NCBI RefSeq assembly: GCF_943193175.1
Contig: NZ_CALPDF010000002.1
Coordinates: 62,001 to 126,000, forward strand
From: Neobacillus muris
GTDB taxonomy: Bacteria; Bacillota; Bacilli; Bacillales; Cytobacillaceae
DNA: 64,000 nt
Reading direction: 5' to 3'
In this document: piece by piece, positions 16,422 through 25,884 of the stretch
Layout of the letters: every line of letters starts with the position of its first letter
Numbering within the stretch: position 1 is the first letter of the stretch
Notes under the pieces: generated by a model
Database searches by the model: none
What the model was told of the DNA's origin: nothing
What the model saw: only the letters and a program-made list of their open reading frames with translations
Made by a program: the position numbers and the translations under genes

Positions 16422-17324
16422 ATGAAGATTGGAATTATCGGTGCAGGTTCCATTGGACTATTATTTGCCTCCTATCTTGATCAGGATTTTGATGTAACCC
16501 TCTATACGAGAACAAAAGAACAGGCTGCTGAGATTAACCAAAATGGAGTTTGTGTGAAAAATGGCTCTTCTGAAATGGCTGCTCTGCCAAAGGCTAAGGC
16601 ATTCGCAGAGTGGAACGGCACAGATCATTTAACCATTATTACAGTAAAACAATATCAGCTTCAGCCTATCATTGAAAGAATTGGCAAACTGACGGATGAT
16701 CCAAGCAATTTATTATTCTTGCAAAATGGAATGGGGCATCTCGAGCTGCTTCAATCGATTCAAGGGCACAATCTTTTTGTAGGAACCGTTGAACATGGGG
16801 CATTGAGAGAAAATTTGAATACAGTCCGTCATAATGGAGAAGGAGTAACAAATGCCGCAGTGTTTAGAGGAAGTCCCGAACGTCTTGTGGAATTTTCGTC
16901 AAAAGTTCCTGCGAATTTTCCCGTTATACTGCGGGAGAATTATTATGAGATGCTGGTAAATAAATTGATTGTTAACGCCGTTATTAATCCATTAACAGCT
17001 GTCCTTTACGTGACAAATGGCATGTTAGTATCAAATCCTTTCTATTTAGAAACGGCCAAGCGCCTTACTGCAGAAGTCTGTTTTATATTAAATATAGAAA
17101 ATGTAAACGCCCAATTAAAGAGAGTCGCGGGTGTATGTCAAAATACTTTCAATAACCGTTCTTCCATGTTGAAAGACCTTGAGAATGGACGATTAACAGA
17201 GGTTGATGCGATTCTTGGGTATTTACTGAGAGTTGCTGCAAGAAATGAGAAGCCAGCACCGCTAGTGGAAGCCCTTTGTTGGATGATTAGGGGAAAAGAG
17301 CTGGACGGAGAGGGAGAGAGTTGA
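16422..17324 (+). CDS. panE: 2-dehydropantoate 2-reductase (YlbQ)
   Basis: 300 aa, PanE/ApbA family. It reduces ketopantoate to pantoate with NADPH for pantothenate and CoA synthesis. The N-terminal Rossmann motif is GIIGAGSIG (GxGxxG, 7-12). The C-terminal helical domain has the catalytic Lys in VNKLIVNAVINPLTAV. ATG 16422 follows AGAAGGGG. Its stop overlaps the start of the next gene (TGATG), suggesting translational coupling. B. subtilis also has a second ketopantoate-reducing route, so this gene need not be essential. Confidence 0.88.
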   Translation: MKIGIIGAGSIGLLFASYLDQDFDVTLYTRTKEQAAEINQNGVCVKNGSSEMAALPKAKAFAEWNGTDHLTIITVKQYQLQPIIERIGKLTDDPSNLLFLQNGMGHLELLQSIQGHNLFVGTVEHGALRENLNTVRHNGEGVTNAAVFRGSPERLVEFSSKVPANFPVILRENYYEMLVNKLIVNAVINPLTAVLYVTNGMLVSNPFYLETAKRLTAEVCFILNIENVNAQLKRVAGVCQNTFNNRSSMLKDLENGRLTEVDAILGYLLRVAARNEKPAPLVEALCWMIRGKELDGEGES

Positions 17325-17713
17325 TGGGCGGCTTCTTTTCAACCTTATTATCTATTCTTTTTGCCATGCCATTTTTGGGATTTTTTCTTGTCCTGGTTAT
17401 TTTTCAATTGGCTACAAACAATACCCGTAAATCGATTCATAAGGCCTTGGATTACTCCACCATTTTTTTTATTGTGGCTGTTTATTTTTTATTGGAGACG
17501 ATTTGGGAGCGGTCTTTTGCTTGGCTGATTTTTCTGGTTATGATTGCAACAGCTATGGTTTTGGTCATAATGAATTGGAAGTTTAAGCAGGAAATTGACT
17601 TCAAAAGAGTCATGAAGGGTTTCTGGCGCTTTAATTTTATCTTATTTTTTATTGCCTACATCACTTTAACTTTGTACGGTTTAATTTATCGTGCACTCGT
17701 ATTTGCATTATGA
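17324..17713 (+). CDS. DUF3397-like small integral membrane protein
   Basis: 129 aa with four hydrophobic segments (about residues 3-28, 45-62, 66-84 and 103-122). It resembles the DUF3397 proteins commonly encoded before bshC in Bacillus; the function is unknown. ATG 17324 overlaps the panE stop by one base, and GAGGGAGAG lies 5 nt upstream; the TTG at 17321 is an alternative. Confidence 0.7.
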   Translation: MGGFFSTLLSILFAMPFLGFFLVLVIFQLATNNTRKSIHKALDYSTIFFIVAVYFLLETIWERSFAWLIFLVMIATAMVLVIMNWKFKQEIDFKRVMKGFWRFNFILFFIAYITLTLYGLIYRALVFAL

Positions 17714-17758
17714 TGGAAAATTTGAAGCAAAAATTTTTTTTGAATGGCCAGGAGATGG

Positions 17759-17764
17759 TATACT
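17759..17764 (+). promoter_or_regulatory. candidate extended -10 promoter for bshC
   Basis: TATACT preceded by TGG (extended -10 type), 38 nt before the bshC ATG. Only a T-rich stretch is found at -35. Confidence 0.4.
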
Positions 17765-17802
17765 CTTAAAAGAATGAATTTGGTCAGAAAGGAAGTACAT
17801 GA

Positions 17803-19437
17803 ATGGAGATTGTCAATCTCTCGGTTCCGGCAACGAATCGATTTGCTTCGAAATATTTGGAACAGTCAGATGAAATATTGCCTTTTTTTCATTACCGTAC
17901 GAATGATATAAACGATGACACTAAACGCTTAGCCGAGCTTAAGGGCAGAAAGTTCCCCCGGCAGATGGTTGCAGGTCATATTGAGAAATTTATGGAGGGT
18001 CTGCCTTCTTCTTCAGCTGTTCGAAAATCTTTGGATAAACTTAGGGCAGAAAACAGTGTTGTTGTGATTGGGGGACAGCAAGCAGGAATTCTTACTGGTC
18101 CGCTATATTCAATACATAAAGTCATTTCTATTATTAAATTGGCGGAACAAAAGGAAAGGCAGCTTGGGGTTCCAGTAGTCCCTGTATTTTGGATAGCCGG
18201 GGAAGACCACGATTTTCAGGAAGTAAACCACGTATACGTACCGGTTAATGGGAAAGCAGATAAGTGGACTTATCCCGAAAGGATCCTTCAGAAAAAAATG
18301 GTTTCTGATATTCCATTAAATCAGAGCCTTTGTTTGGAGTGGGTTGAGAATCTCATCGGTAATTTTGGAGAAACAAACCATACCATTAATCTAATCGATT
18401 TTGCCAAGAAACAGATTGAAAAATCAACAAACTTTGTGGAATTCTTTGCAAATATCATTATGGAATTGTTCAAGGATTTTGGGCTTTTGCTTGTTGATTC
18501 CGGTGACAGCCATTTTCGTCAGCTGCAAAAAGAGTATCTTGCTGAACAAATTTTGTCCCACGAACAGATTACTTCCTCATTATTGGAGCAGCAAAAGCAG
18601 ATTGCCGAAAAAGGTTTTGCTTTAACCATTGATTCCAATGAACGGGCAGCTAATTTATTTTATTATGATCAGGGTAAAGGTGATCGGATTTTATTGGAAT
18701 ATGACCATGAATCACGCCGGTTTGTGGGGAAAAGTGGGAAAGTTTCCTTATCAAGAGACCAAATGCTTGAGCTAGCAAAGGAAAAACCTGAGTTTTTGAG
18801 CAATAATGTGGTAACCAGACCCTTAATGCAGGAGTGGTTGTTTCCAACGATTGCGTTTATCGCTGGCCCAGGTGAAATTGCTTATTGGGCGGAATTAAAG
18901 CTGGTTTTTGAGCACTTTAAAATCAAATTGCCGCCCATTGTTCCCAGATTGAATATCACGTTTTTAGACCGTGCTGTTGAAACCGACATCAATGAGTTAC
19001 AGCTAGATTTAGAAGCGGTGCTGCAAAGTGGCACACAAAAGTGGATGGAAGAGTTTCTTGGCACGATAAAGGACATAGAGCTGGATGGCTTGTTCTCAAG
19101 TGTAAAAGACCAATTGGCAAGCCAGTATCAGCTGATTGAGGCCAAAACGCTGGAAATCGACAAAGGGCTTTTAGGCTTGTTAAAGAAAAATGAACAATAT
19201 TTATTAAAAGAAATCGGCTTTATGCAGGCAAAGCTGGAAAACGCTGTTAGGCAAAGGCACGATATTGTTTTGAACAAATTTGCACGGGTTGAACTGGCAT
19301 TAAGGCCGGATGGAAGCCCTCAAGAAAGAATCTGGAATCTGTTTTATTATTTAAATCAGCATGGATTGAATTTTATAAGCGAACTTATGATACTGCCCTT
19401 TGAATTTGATGGGTATCATAAGGTCGTAAAAATCTAA
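17803..19437 (+). CDS. bshC: bacillithiol biosynthesis cysteine-adding enzyme BshC
   Basis: 544 aa, usual BshC length. It joins L-cysteine to GlcN-malate in the last step of synthesis of bacillithiol, the low-molecular-weight thiol of Firmicutes. Recognised by GGQQAGILTGPLYSIHKVIS, PVFWIAGEDHDFQEVNH (HxGH-like nucleotide-binding region), the DSGDSHFRQLQ segment, and a C-terminal coiled coil. The conserved neighbourhood is bshC-mraZ-rsmH. ATG 17803 has AGAAAGGAAG upstream. It is followed by a terminator, so mraZ has its own promoter. Confidence 0.92.
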   Translation: MEIVNLSVPATNRFASKYLEQSDEILPFFHYRTNDINDDTKRLAELKGRKFPRQMVAGHIEKFMEGLPSSSAVRKSLDKLRAENSVVVIGGQQAGILTGPLYSIHKVISIIKLAEQKERQLGVPVVPVFWIAGEDHDFQEVNHVYVPVNGKADKWTYPERILQKKMVSDIPLNQSLCLEWVENLIGNFGETNHTINLIDFAKKQIEKSTNFVEFFANIIMELFKDFGLLLVDSGDSHFRQLQKEYLAEQILSHEQITSSLLEQQKQIAEKGFALTIDSNERAANLFYYDQGKGDRILLEYDHESRRFVGKSGKVSLSRDQMLELAKEKPEFLSNNVVTRPLMQEWLFPTIAFIAGPGEIAYWAELKLVFEHFKIKLPPIVPRLNITFLDRAVETDINELQLDLEAVLQSGTQKWMEEFLGTIKDIELDGLFSSVKDQLASQYQLIEAKTLEIDKGLLGLLKKNEQYLLKEIGFMQAKLENAVRQRHDIVLNKFARVELALRPDGSPQERIWNLFYYLNQHGLNFISELMILPFEFDGYHKVVKI

Positions 19438-19466
19438 AGGATGACTTAATTGTCGTCCTTTTTTAT
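19435..19466 (+). terminator. terminator after bshC
   Basis: AAAGGATGAC and GTCGTCCTTTT pair with one G-T wobble across TTAATT, followed by a T-run. Confidence 0.7.
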
Positions 19467-19523
19467 TTTCTTGCCAGTTTTAAAGAGGATTTTTTTATTT
19501 TAAGACGAATAGATAAAAAATAG

Positions 19524-19577
19524 GTGGTGGAAAGTGGGGGAATGTGGTACATTTTTAATAGAAAGTGGGGGTAGTGG
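19524..19577 (+). promoter_or_regulatory. MraZ operator: tandem GTGG repeats upstream of mraZ
   Basis: GTGG occurs at 19524, 19534 and 19544, exactly 10 bp apart, so the repeats lie on one face of the helix. Two more copies (19565, 19574) overlap the ribosome site. MraZ proteins are known to bind tandem TGGG/GTGG-type repeats upstream of their own operon, so this is a strong candidate autoregulatory site. Confidence 0.7.
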
Positions 19578-19579
19578 GT

Positions 19580-20011
19580 ATGTTTATGGGTGAATACCAT
19601 CACAGCATTGATATAAAAGGCCGGATTATTGTGCCCTCCAAATTCCGTGAAGACTTAGGTGACACATTTGTGTTAACGAGGGGTTTGGATCAATGTTTGT
19701 TTGGTTACCCATTATCAGAGTGGAAAGAGATTGAACAGAAGTTAAAGGCTTTGCCTCTGACAAAGAAAGATGCCCGTGCCTTTACCCGATTCTTCTTTTC
19801 CGGAGCAACTGAGAGTGAGCTTGATAAGCAAGGAAGAGTGAACGTCCCAGCCCCATTGATGCAATATGCAAAGCTGGAAAAAGAATGTGTTGTGCTAGGT
19901 GTTTCTAATCGTATCGAAATATGGAGCAAGCAAATTTGGGAAGAATATTTTTCGCAATCTGAGGATTCCTTTGCAGAAATTGCAGAAAATATGATTGGCT
20001 TTGATATATAA
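19580..20011 (+). CDS. mraZ: transcriptional regulator MraZ
   Basis: 143 aa, identical in length to B. subtilis MraZ. It contains two SpoVT/AbrB-like swapped-hairpin half-domains, visible as [14 protein letters not shown] and [12 protein letters not shown]. MraZ forms a ring-shaped oligomer that binds DNA upstream of the division and cell-wall cluster and represses it. ATG 19580 gives the family start MFMGEY; the GTG at 19565 is part of the ribosome site and operator repeats. rsmH follows after 83 nt. Confidence 0.95.
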   Translation: MFMGEYHHSIDIKGRIIVPSKFREDLGDTFVLTRGLDQCLFGYPLSEWKEIEQKLKALPLTKKDARAFTRFFFSGATESELDKQGRVNVPAPLMQYAKLEKECVVLGVSNRIEIWSKQIWEEYFSQSEDSFAEIAENMIGFDI

Positions 20012-20094
20012 TGGATAAATTATGTTAATATATTTTCTGCGATGCGAAAATTTGCATCCTGATTATCGTTGCGATTGGAAAAGGTGGTAAGTTA

Positions 20095-21027
20095 ATGTTT
20101 GAACATACAACAGTGCTATTGGATGAAGCCGTAAATGGATTAAACATAAAACCTGATGGGGTTTATGTGGATTGCACCTTAGGCGGAGCCGGACACAGCT
20201 CTCTGATCCTCTCTAAGCTTGGTGCCAAAGGCAGGTTATATGCATTTGACCAGGACGAAACAGCTATAGCACATGCACAAGAGAAATTATCCCAGTACAA
20301 AGATCGTTTAATCATCATTAAGAGTAACTTTCAATATCTAACTGAGGAGCTTAACAGCCGAGGCATTACCCAAGTGGATGGAATTCTATATGATCTTGGC
20401 GTATCCTCCCCTCAGCTGGACACTCCAGAACGGGGATTTAGCTACCATCATGATGCCCCGTTGGATATGAGAATGGATAAGGATGCTCCCTTATCCGCAT
20501 ATGAGGTTATTAACGAGTGGTCATATGAACAGTTAGTCCGTATCTTTTTTCGGTATGGCGAGGAAAAGTTCTCTAAACAAATTGCCCGGAGAATTGAAAC
20601 CGTCCGTAAGGAAAGGCCGATTGAAACAACAGCTCAGCTGGTGGATCTTATTAAGGAGGCAATTCCGGCCCCAGCCAGAAGAAAAGGCGGGCATCCTGCA
20701 AAACGGATTTTCCAGGCTGTAAGAATTGCTGTAAATGATGAATTGGCCGTGTTTGAAAATTCTTTAAATCAGGCCATTCAATTGTTGAAACCAGGCGGGA
20801 GAATTAGTGTTATTACTTTTCACTCCTTAGAGGACAGAATTTGTAAGGCTTCCTTTAAAAGCGCCAGTGAAACTCCAGATCTGCCCCCAGGCCTTCCTAT
20901 CATCCCGGATGAGTATAAACCAATTTTAAAACTAGTTACCCGGAAACCGATCATTCCTACGGAAGATGAACTGGAGCAAAATAATCGTGCTCGATCTGCA
21001 AAGCTGAGAATTGCAGAGAAAATATAA
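20095..21027 (+). CDS. rsmH: 16S rRNA (cytosine(1402)-N(4))-methyltransferase RsmH
   Basis: 310 aa, MraW/RsmH family. It methylates N4 of C1402 in the decoding centre of 16S rRNA. The N terminus [13 protein letters not shown], the SAM-binding [21 protein letters not shown] and [15 protein letters not shown] are all present, with [13 protein letters not shown] at the end. AAAGGTGG lies before the ATG. Second gene of the dcw cluster. Confidence 0.95.
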   Translation: MFEHTTVLLDEAVNGLNIKPDGVYVDCTLGGAGHSSLILSKLGAKGRLYAFDQDETAIAHAQEKLSQYKDRLIIIKSNFQYLTEELNSRGITQVDGILYDLGVSSPQLDTPERGFSYHHDAPLDMRMDKDAPLSAYEVINEWSYEQLVRIFFRYGEEKFSKQIARRIETVRKERPIETTAQLVDLIKEAIPAPARRKGGHPAKRIFQAVRIAVNDELAVFENSLNQAIQLLKPGGRISVITFHSLEDRICKASFKSASETPDLPPGLPIIPDEYKPILKLVTRKPIIPTEDELEQNNRARSAKLRIAEKI

Positions 21028-21032
21028 AGGTG

Positions 21033-21062
21033 AAAAGCGTCTTGCTTGGCGCTTCCGCTAGA
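21033..21062. repeat. small hairpin element, copy 1 (rsmH-ftsL gap)
   Basis: AAGCG (21035-21039) pairs with CGCTT (21050-21054), followed by CCGCTAGA. The arrangement AAGCG-loop-CGCTTsCGCTAGA recurs at 30147-30171 between murD and spoVE. Confidence 0.45.
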
Positions 21063-21100
21063 TACTTTTTATAAGAAATGTACAAGATGGAGGGGAAAGA

Positions 21101-21457
21101 ATGAGTAATCTCGCCAGGGAATTGCAGCAGCAGAAAGTGGCACAAAAGGTTGAAAAGCAGCATCAAATTAAAATTAGAAAATCCTGGCTTACTCCCGGAG
21201 AAAAAATAATTGGGTTAGTCTTTGCCGGGCTGGTATGTTTTGGGGGGGTTACCCTTATTTCCGCTCAAGCGAAAATTTATGAAGTCAATAAAGACATACA
21301 GAATGTGGAAGCAAAAGTGAAAGAGCAGCAAAAAGTCAATGGTGATTTAGAAGTGCAAGTAAGCGAATTAAGCACCTACGAACGAATTTACCAAAAAGCA
21401 AAAGAGATGGGTCTTGTCCTAAACGAAAATAACGTCAAGGTTGTGCAGGAAAAATGA
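21101..21457 (+). CDS. ftsL: cell division protein FtsL
   Basis: 118 aa bitopic membrane protein: a basic, Gln-rich cytoplasmic tail (1-36), one membrane segment (about 37-55) and an extracellular leucine-zipper-like coiled coil (about 62-105). FtsL complexes with DivIC and DivIB and helps recruit and activate septal peptidoglycan synthesis. Identification rests on topology, size and position between rsmH and pbpB. ATG 21101 follows GATGGAGGGG. The stop overlaps the pbpB start by 4 nt. Confidence 0.88.
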   Translation: MSNLARELQQQKVAQKVEKQHQIKIRKSWLTPGEKIIGLVFAGLVCFGGVTLISAQAKIYEVNKDIQNVEAKVKEQQKVNGDLEVQVSELSTYERIYQKAKEMGLVLNENNVKVVQEK

Positions 21458-23685
21458 ACAAGAAACAGCCCTATATGAATGCAGGAGCAGCCATATTATT
21501 TGTGATATTCGGCCTGCTCTTTTTTGTATTACTTGTCAGATATTTTACGATTCAAATTTCAGGAGAAGTCAAAGGCCAGCCGCTGGCGGCAAAAGCAGAA
21601 CAAAAATATTTACGAAACGATGTCCTGCCGGCTGCCAGAGGTATCATCTATGACAAAAATGGTGAAGTGATTGCCGAAGATACCGCATCTTATAAATTGG
21701 TCGCCATTTTGGCCAAGAAAATGACTACGGATCCCAAACATCCAAAGCATGTAACAAATCCAAGCAAAACCGCTGAGAAATTAGCAAAATACATTGATAT
21801 GGATGAATCGGAGATCTATAGTATTCTATCGAAAAAGGGAAAATTCCAGGTTGAGTTTGGGAAAGCGGGACGGGATATTACCCAAGAGACAAAAACAAAA
21901 ATCGAGGCGCTGAAACTGCCGGGGATTACGTTTATCCGCGATTCGAAACGCTTTTATCCAAATGGCGTATTCGCTTCCCATGTAGTCGGCTACGCTGACA
22001 AAGTGGAGCAAGAAGATGGAACTTATAAAACAATAGGGAAAATGGGAATCGAACAAACGCTGAATGATCAATTAACAGGGAAGGATGGAAAGATTAATTA
22101 TGAAAGTGATTTTTGGGGATATATCCTTCCTGATGGGAAGGAAAAGATTACTCCGGCACAAAACGGCAATGATGTTTATTTGACAATCGACCAAAAAATT
22201 CAAACATTCTTAGAAGATGCCATGACCAAGGTGGAAAAAGAATATAAACCAAAGAAAATTATTGCCATTGTGGCTGATCCGAAAACCGGTGATATATTGG
22301 CAATGGGACAGCGGCCATCCTTCGACCCTAAAACAAAGGAAGGTATTGATAAGAGCTGGCATAATGAAGCTATTGAAACCTCCTTTGAACCGGGCTCAAC
22401 GATGAAAATTTTTACTTTGGCTGCGGCAGTGGAAGAAAATGTTTTTGATCCTAATGAGATTTATCAATCAGGTTCCTATCAAGTGACGGACAAAGATCGG
22501 CCGATTCATGACCACAATGGTTCTGGATGGGGTCCGATTACCTTCCTGGAAGGTGTACAGCGCTCATCCAATGTGGCATTTGCTAAAATTGCCAATGAAA
22601 AACTTGGATTTGATAGATTTAGAGAGTATTTAACAAAATTTGGTTTTGATAAGCCGACTGGAATAGAATTGCCGAATGAAACTTCTGGGAAAATTCAATA
22701 TACCTATCCAAGTGAAAAAATTACTACAGCGTATGGGCAAGGAACGGCAATAACAGCTATTCAGCAAATTCAGGCTGCTACGGCAATAGCCAATGACGGT
22801 AAAATGGTAAAGCCGCACATCATAGATAAAGTGATCGATCATGATACAAAGGAAACGATACAGGAAACCTCTACAGATGTAGTTGGTACACCTATTTCGG
22901 CCCAAACTGCAGCTAAAGTGCGGGATTACTTGGAAACAGTCGTTACCTCTCCCAATGGAACAGGTGGGAGATATAAACTGGATGGCTATAGTGTGGCTGG
23001 AAAAACCGGTACGGCAAATATACCAGGACCTGGTGGATATTTAAGTGGAGTCAATAATTATATGTTCTCCTTTTTGGGTATGGCACCTAAGGACGATCCG
23101 AAATTAATCGTCTACGTGGCGGTACAGCAGCCTGACCTGAAAGGAGCTGATGCGGGGCAGGGAGCTATACCTGTTTCAGCCATTTTTAACCCGGTCATGC
23201 AAAACAGTCTCCACTATTTAAACATTCAGCCTTCTGAGGTCGAGAAAGCAACAGTTAACAAACTGCCTGATTTAACGGGAAAATCTGTTGCTAATGTTGA
23301 AAAACAGTTAAAGGATCAAGGGTATGATGTCATCCTGCTTGGTAATGGGGCAAGGATTGCCAGACAGCTCCCTGAGGCTGGAACCACTATTTTAGAAGGG
23401 GAAAAAGTGGTGCTGCAGACGGATGGAGATTTGACAGCGCCTGACATGACAGGATGGTCATTGCGGGATGTCATGAAGGTAGCCAATCTTTCAGGTGTGA
23501 AACTAAATTCCAAAGGAAAAGGTTATGTGGTTCAGCAAAGCATTTCACCAAAAGAGCTGCTAAAAGAAGGGGATTACTTAATTGTGGAATTAAAAACTCC
23601 TGAAGAACAATGGAACGAGCAGCAGACGACCAAGGAAAATGCGGAAAACACATCGGATGAAACAGAAGAAAAAGTACAGGATTAA
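21454..23685 (+). CDS. pbpB: penicillin-binding protein 2B, septal transpeptidase
   Basis: 743 aa class B PBP. N-terminal membrane anchor (about 8-30), dimerisation domain, then a transpeptidase domain with the SxxK serine in EPGSTMK (S315), SSN (371-373) and KTG (K517). Two PASTA-type repeats follow at about 604-660 and 663-720, and an acidic tail. It cross-links septal peptidoglycan during division, working with FtsW. Translationally coupled to ftsL (ATGA overlap). A terminator separates it from spoVD. Confidence 0.93.
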   Translation: MNKKQPYMNAGAAILFVIFGLLFFVLLVRYFTIQISGEVKGQPLAAKAEQKYLRNDVLPAARGIIYDKNGEVIAEDTASYKLVAILAKKMTTDPKHPKHVTNPSKTAEKLAKYIDMDESEIYSILSKKGKFQVEFGKAGRDITQETKTKIEALKLPGITFIRDSKRFYPNGVFASHVVGYADKVEQEDGTYKTIGKMGIEQTLNDQLTGKDGKINYESDFWGYILPDGKEKITPAQNGNDVYLTIDQKIQTFLEDAMTKVEKEYKPKKIIAIVADPKTGDILAMGQRPSFDPKTKEGIDKSWHNEAIETSFEPGSTMKIFTLAAAVEENVFDPNEIYQSGSYQVTDKDRPIHDHNGSGWGPITFLEGVQRSSNVAFAKIANEKLGFDRFREYLTKFGFDKPTGIELPNETSGKIQYTYPSEKITTAYGQGTAITAIQQIQAATAIANDGKMVKPHIIDKVIDHDTKETIQETSTDVVGTPISAQTAAKVRDYLETVVTSPNGTGGRYKLDGYSVAGKTGTANIPGPGGYLSGVNNYMFSFLGMAPKDDPKLIVYVAVQQPDLKGADAGQGAIPVSAIFNPVMQNSLHYLNIQPSEVEKATVNKLPDLTGKSVANVEKQLKDQGYDVILLGNGARIARQLPEAGTTILEGEKVVLQTDGDLTAPDMTGWSLRDVMKVANLSGVKLNSKGKGYVVQQSISPKELLKEGDYLIVELKTPEEQWNEQQTTKENAENTSDETEEKVQD

Positions 23686-23687
23686 AA

Positions 23688-23718
23688 TGGGGCTGGCCTA
23701 TGCCAGTCTCTTTTTTAT
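23688..23718 (+). terminator. terminator after pbpB
   Basis: GGCTGGC pairs with GCCAGTC (one wobble) across CTAT, followed by TCTTTTTT. Confidence 0.65.
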
Positions 23719-23741
23719 GTTCCTTATGTCTCTAGTCTCGT

Positions 23742-23770
23742 TCTAATTATCTAATGTACAAGCATATAAA
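23742..23770 (+). promoter_or_regulatory. candidate sigma-E promoter for spoVD
   Basis: TCTAATT (23742-23748) and CATATAAA (23763-23770), separated by 14 bp, approximate the sigma-E -35 (KMATATT) and -10 (CATACAAT) boxes. spoVD is a mother-cell gene in B. subtilis. Confidence 0.4.
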
Positions 23771-23802
23771 TAAACGATACTGTATGAGGAGGCTAAAGTG
23801 CC

Positions 23803-25722
23803 ATGCGTGTTTCAAATGTTACTGTCCGTAAACGGCTACTGATTGCACTATTCGTTGGGATACTGATTTTCCTGATTATCGATGTTCGGCTCGGCTATGT
23901 CCAATTTTACCTCGGTGAGATGTTGACAGATCGCGCAAAAGACTCATGGAGCCGAAATATACCTTTTGAACCTGAACGGGGGGAAATTGTGGACCGGAAT
24001 GGAGTGCCTCTTGCAACAAATGTTAGTGCTCCAACGGTTTGGGTAGTTCCTAGACAAATAAAAGACCCAGCTGCTACTGCTGAAAAGCTGGCGGCCGTTT
24101 TGAATATGACAAAAGAAAAGGCCTATCGGGAGATTACCCAGAGCGAGAGTATAGTCAGAATTAAAGAAGGCAGGAAAATCTCCCATGAAAAGGCAAAAGA
24201 AATCAGAGCGCTTGATCTTGATGGTGTGTATATTGGTGAGGATTCAAAACGGCATTATCCATTTGGAAGCTATTTATCCCATGTTCTTGGTTTTTCTGGA
24301 GTGGACAACCAAGGGTTGATGGGCCTGGAAAAATATTATGATAAAGAGCTAAATGGAGAACGGGGATCGGTTAAGTTTTACGCTAATGCAAAAGGGGAAA
24401 GAATGAATAACATGGCTGATGACTACGAACGTCCAGTAAATGGACTGGACCTGAAGTTAACGATTGACAGCAAAATTCAGACAATCGTGGAAAGAGAACT
24501 GGATATAGCTGAAGCCAAGTATAATCCGGATGGCATTATTGCCATTGCGATGAATCCGAATAATGGGGAGATCTTGGCAATGTCCAGCCGCCCCACTTTT
24601 GATCCTGCTAATTTTCAGAATGTTCCTCAAGAGGTTTATAACCGAAATCTTCCTGTATGGATGACTTATGAGCCGGGTTCGACCTTTAAAATTATTACTC
24701 TTGCAGCCGCATTGGAAGAAGGAAAAGTCAATTTGGAGAATGATCATTTCCATGATTCTGGATCCGTTCAAGTAGCGGGAGCCAGGCTGAAATGCTGGAA
24801 AAGAGGCGGCCATGGAGACGAAACCTTTTTGGAAGTTGTACAAAATTCTTGCAACCCGGGGTTTGTGGAACTGGGACAGCGTGTCGGAAAAGAAAAGTTA
24901 TTCCAGTACATTAAAGATTTTGGATTTGGCCAAAAAACAGGGATTGACCTGCAAGGAGAAGGTACAGGCATATTATTTAACCTGAATCGTGTCGGACCTG
25001 TTGAATTGGCGACCACGTCCTTTGGCCAAGGGGTTTCCGTTACACCAATCCAGCAAGTTACAGCCGTTTCAGCAGCTGTAAATGGCGGAATATTATATAA
25101 ACCATATATTGCAAAAGAGTTGGTAGACCCAGTTACAAATGAAGTGGTTATGAGAAATACTCCAGAAGAAAAAAGACGAGTCATATCTGAAGAGACTTCA
25201 AAGGAAATCCGTTATGCTCTTGAAAGTGTAGTAGCACAAGGAACTGGGGGTAAGGCGTTTGTGGATTCTTATCGGGTCGGAGGGAAAACAGGTACCGCTC
25301 AAAAAGCTCAAGGGGGCAGATATTTAGAAAATAACTACATTGTATCGTTTATCGGATTTGCACCTGCAGATGACCCGCAAATTGTTGTCTATGTGGCTGT
25401 TGATAATCCTAAGGGTGTTACCGCGTTTGGGGGTACCGTCAGTGCGCCAATCGTTGGCAATATAATTAAGGATGGTTTAAGTGCAATGGGAGTGGAGCCG
25501 AGGAAAGACCAGATTGAAAAAGAAATAAAATGGCCGGAAACAACTCCTATTACATTGCCTGATTTTGTTGGCATGACTAAGCTGGAGCTAAATGAACAAA
25601 TGTACAATTTACAAATAGATGCCAGTGGAGAAGGAGATACAGTCGTCAGCCAGTCCCCTGCTCCCGGCACCAAGGTGAAGGAAGGGTCAAAGATCCGGCT
25701 TTATTTTGGAAAAGGCGAATAG
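23803..25722 (+). CDS. spoVD: stage V sporulation protein D (sporulation-specific PBP)
   Basis: 639 aa class B PBP paralogous to pbpB. N-terminal anchor (about 11-29), transpeptidase motifs STFK in EPGSTFKI (S293), SCN (349-351) and KTG (K495), and a single C-terminal PASTA repeat (about 585-638). SpoVD cross-links spore cortex peptidoglycan and partners with SpoVE. The ATG at 23803 follows GAGGAGG. The single PASTA and position after pbpB match B. subtilis. Confidence 0.93.
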   Translation: MRVSNVTVRKRLLIALFVGILIFLIIDVRLGYVQFYLGEMLTDRAKDSWSRNIPFEPERGEIVDRNGVPLATNVSAPTVWVVPRQIKDPAATAEKLAAVLNMTKEKAYREITQSESIVRIKEGRKISHEKAKEIRALDLDGVYIGEDSKRHYPFGSYLSHVLGFSGVDNQGLMGLEKYYDKELNGERGSVKFYANAKGERMNNMADDYERPVNGLDLKLTIDSKIQTIVERELDIAEAKYNPDGIIAIAMNPNNGEILAMSSRPTFDPANFQNVPQEVYNRNLPVWMTYEPGSTFKIITLAAALEEGKVNLENDHFHDSGSVQVAGARLKCWKRGGHGDETFLEVVQNSCNPGFVELGQRVGKEKLFQYIKDFGFGQKTGIDLQGEGTGILFNLNRVGPVELATTSFGQGVSVTPIQQVTAVSAAVNGGILYKPYIAKELVDPVTNEVVMRNTPEEKRRVISEETSKEIRYALESVVAQGTGGKAFVDSYRVGGKTGTAQKAQGGRYLENNYIVSFIGFAPADDPQIVVYVAVDNPKGVTAFGGTVSAPIVGNIIKDGLSAMGVEPRKDQIEKEIKWPETTPITLPDFVGMTKLELNEQMYNLQIDASGEGDTVVSQSPAPGTKVKEGSKIRLYFGKGE

Positions 25723-25814
25723 ATCGTCCTCCATAGAAGCGTGCCTTTTTTGCAAATCCTCATAAATGTCAATAGCAAAAATATTTGTTTTCATGTAAAA
25801 TAAGGTGAAACTTC

Positions 25815-25828
25815 GTCAGGAACCTGAC
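25815..25828 (+). repeat. short hairpin in the spoVD-murE gap
   Basis: GTCAGG (25815-25820) and CCTGAC (25823-25828) are perfectly complementary around AA. No T-run follows directly, so it lies in the murE leader rather than forming a clear terminator. Confidence 0.3.
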
Positions 25829-25884
25829 TAAGAAACTATATTTGCAAAAAAAGATGTATGGTCATGAGAGGATTTGAGATTAAC

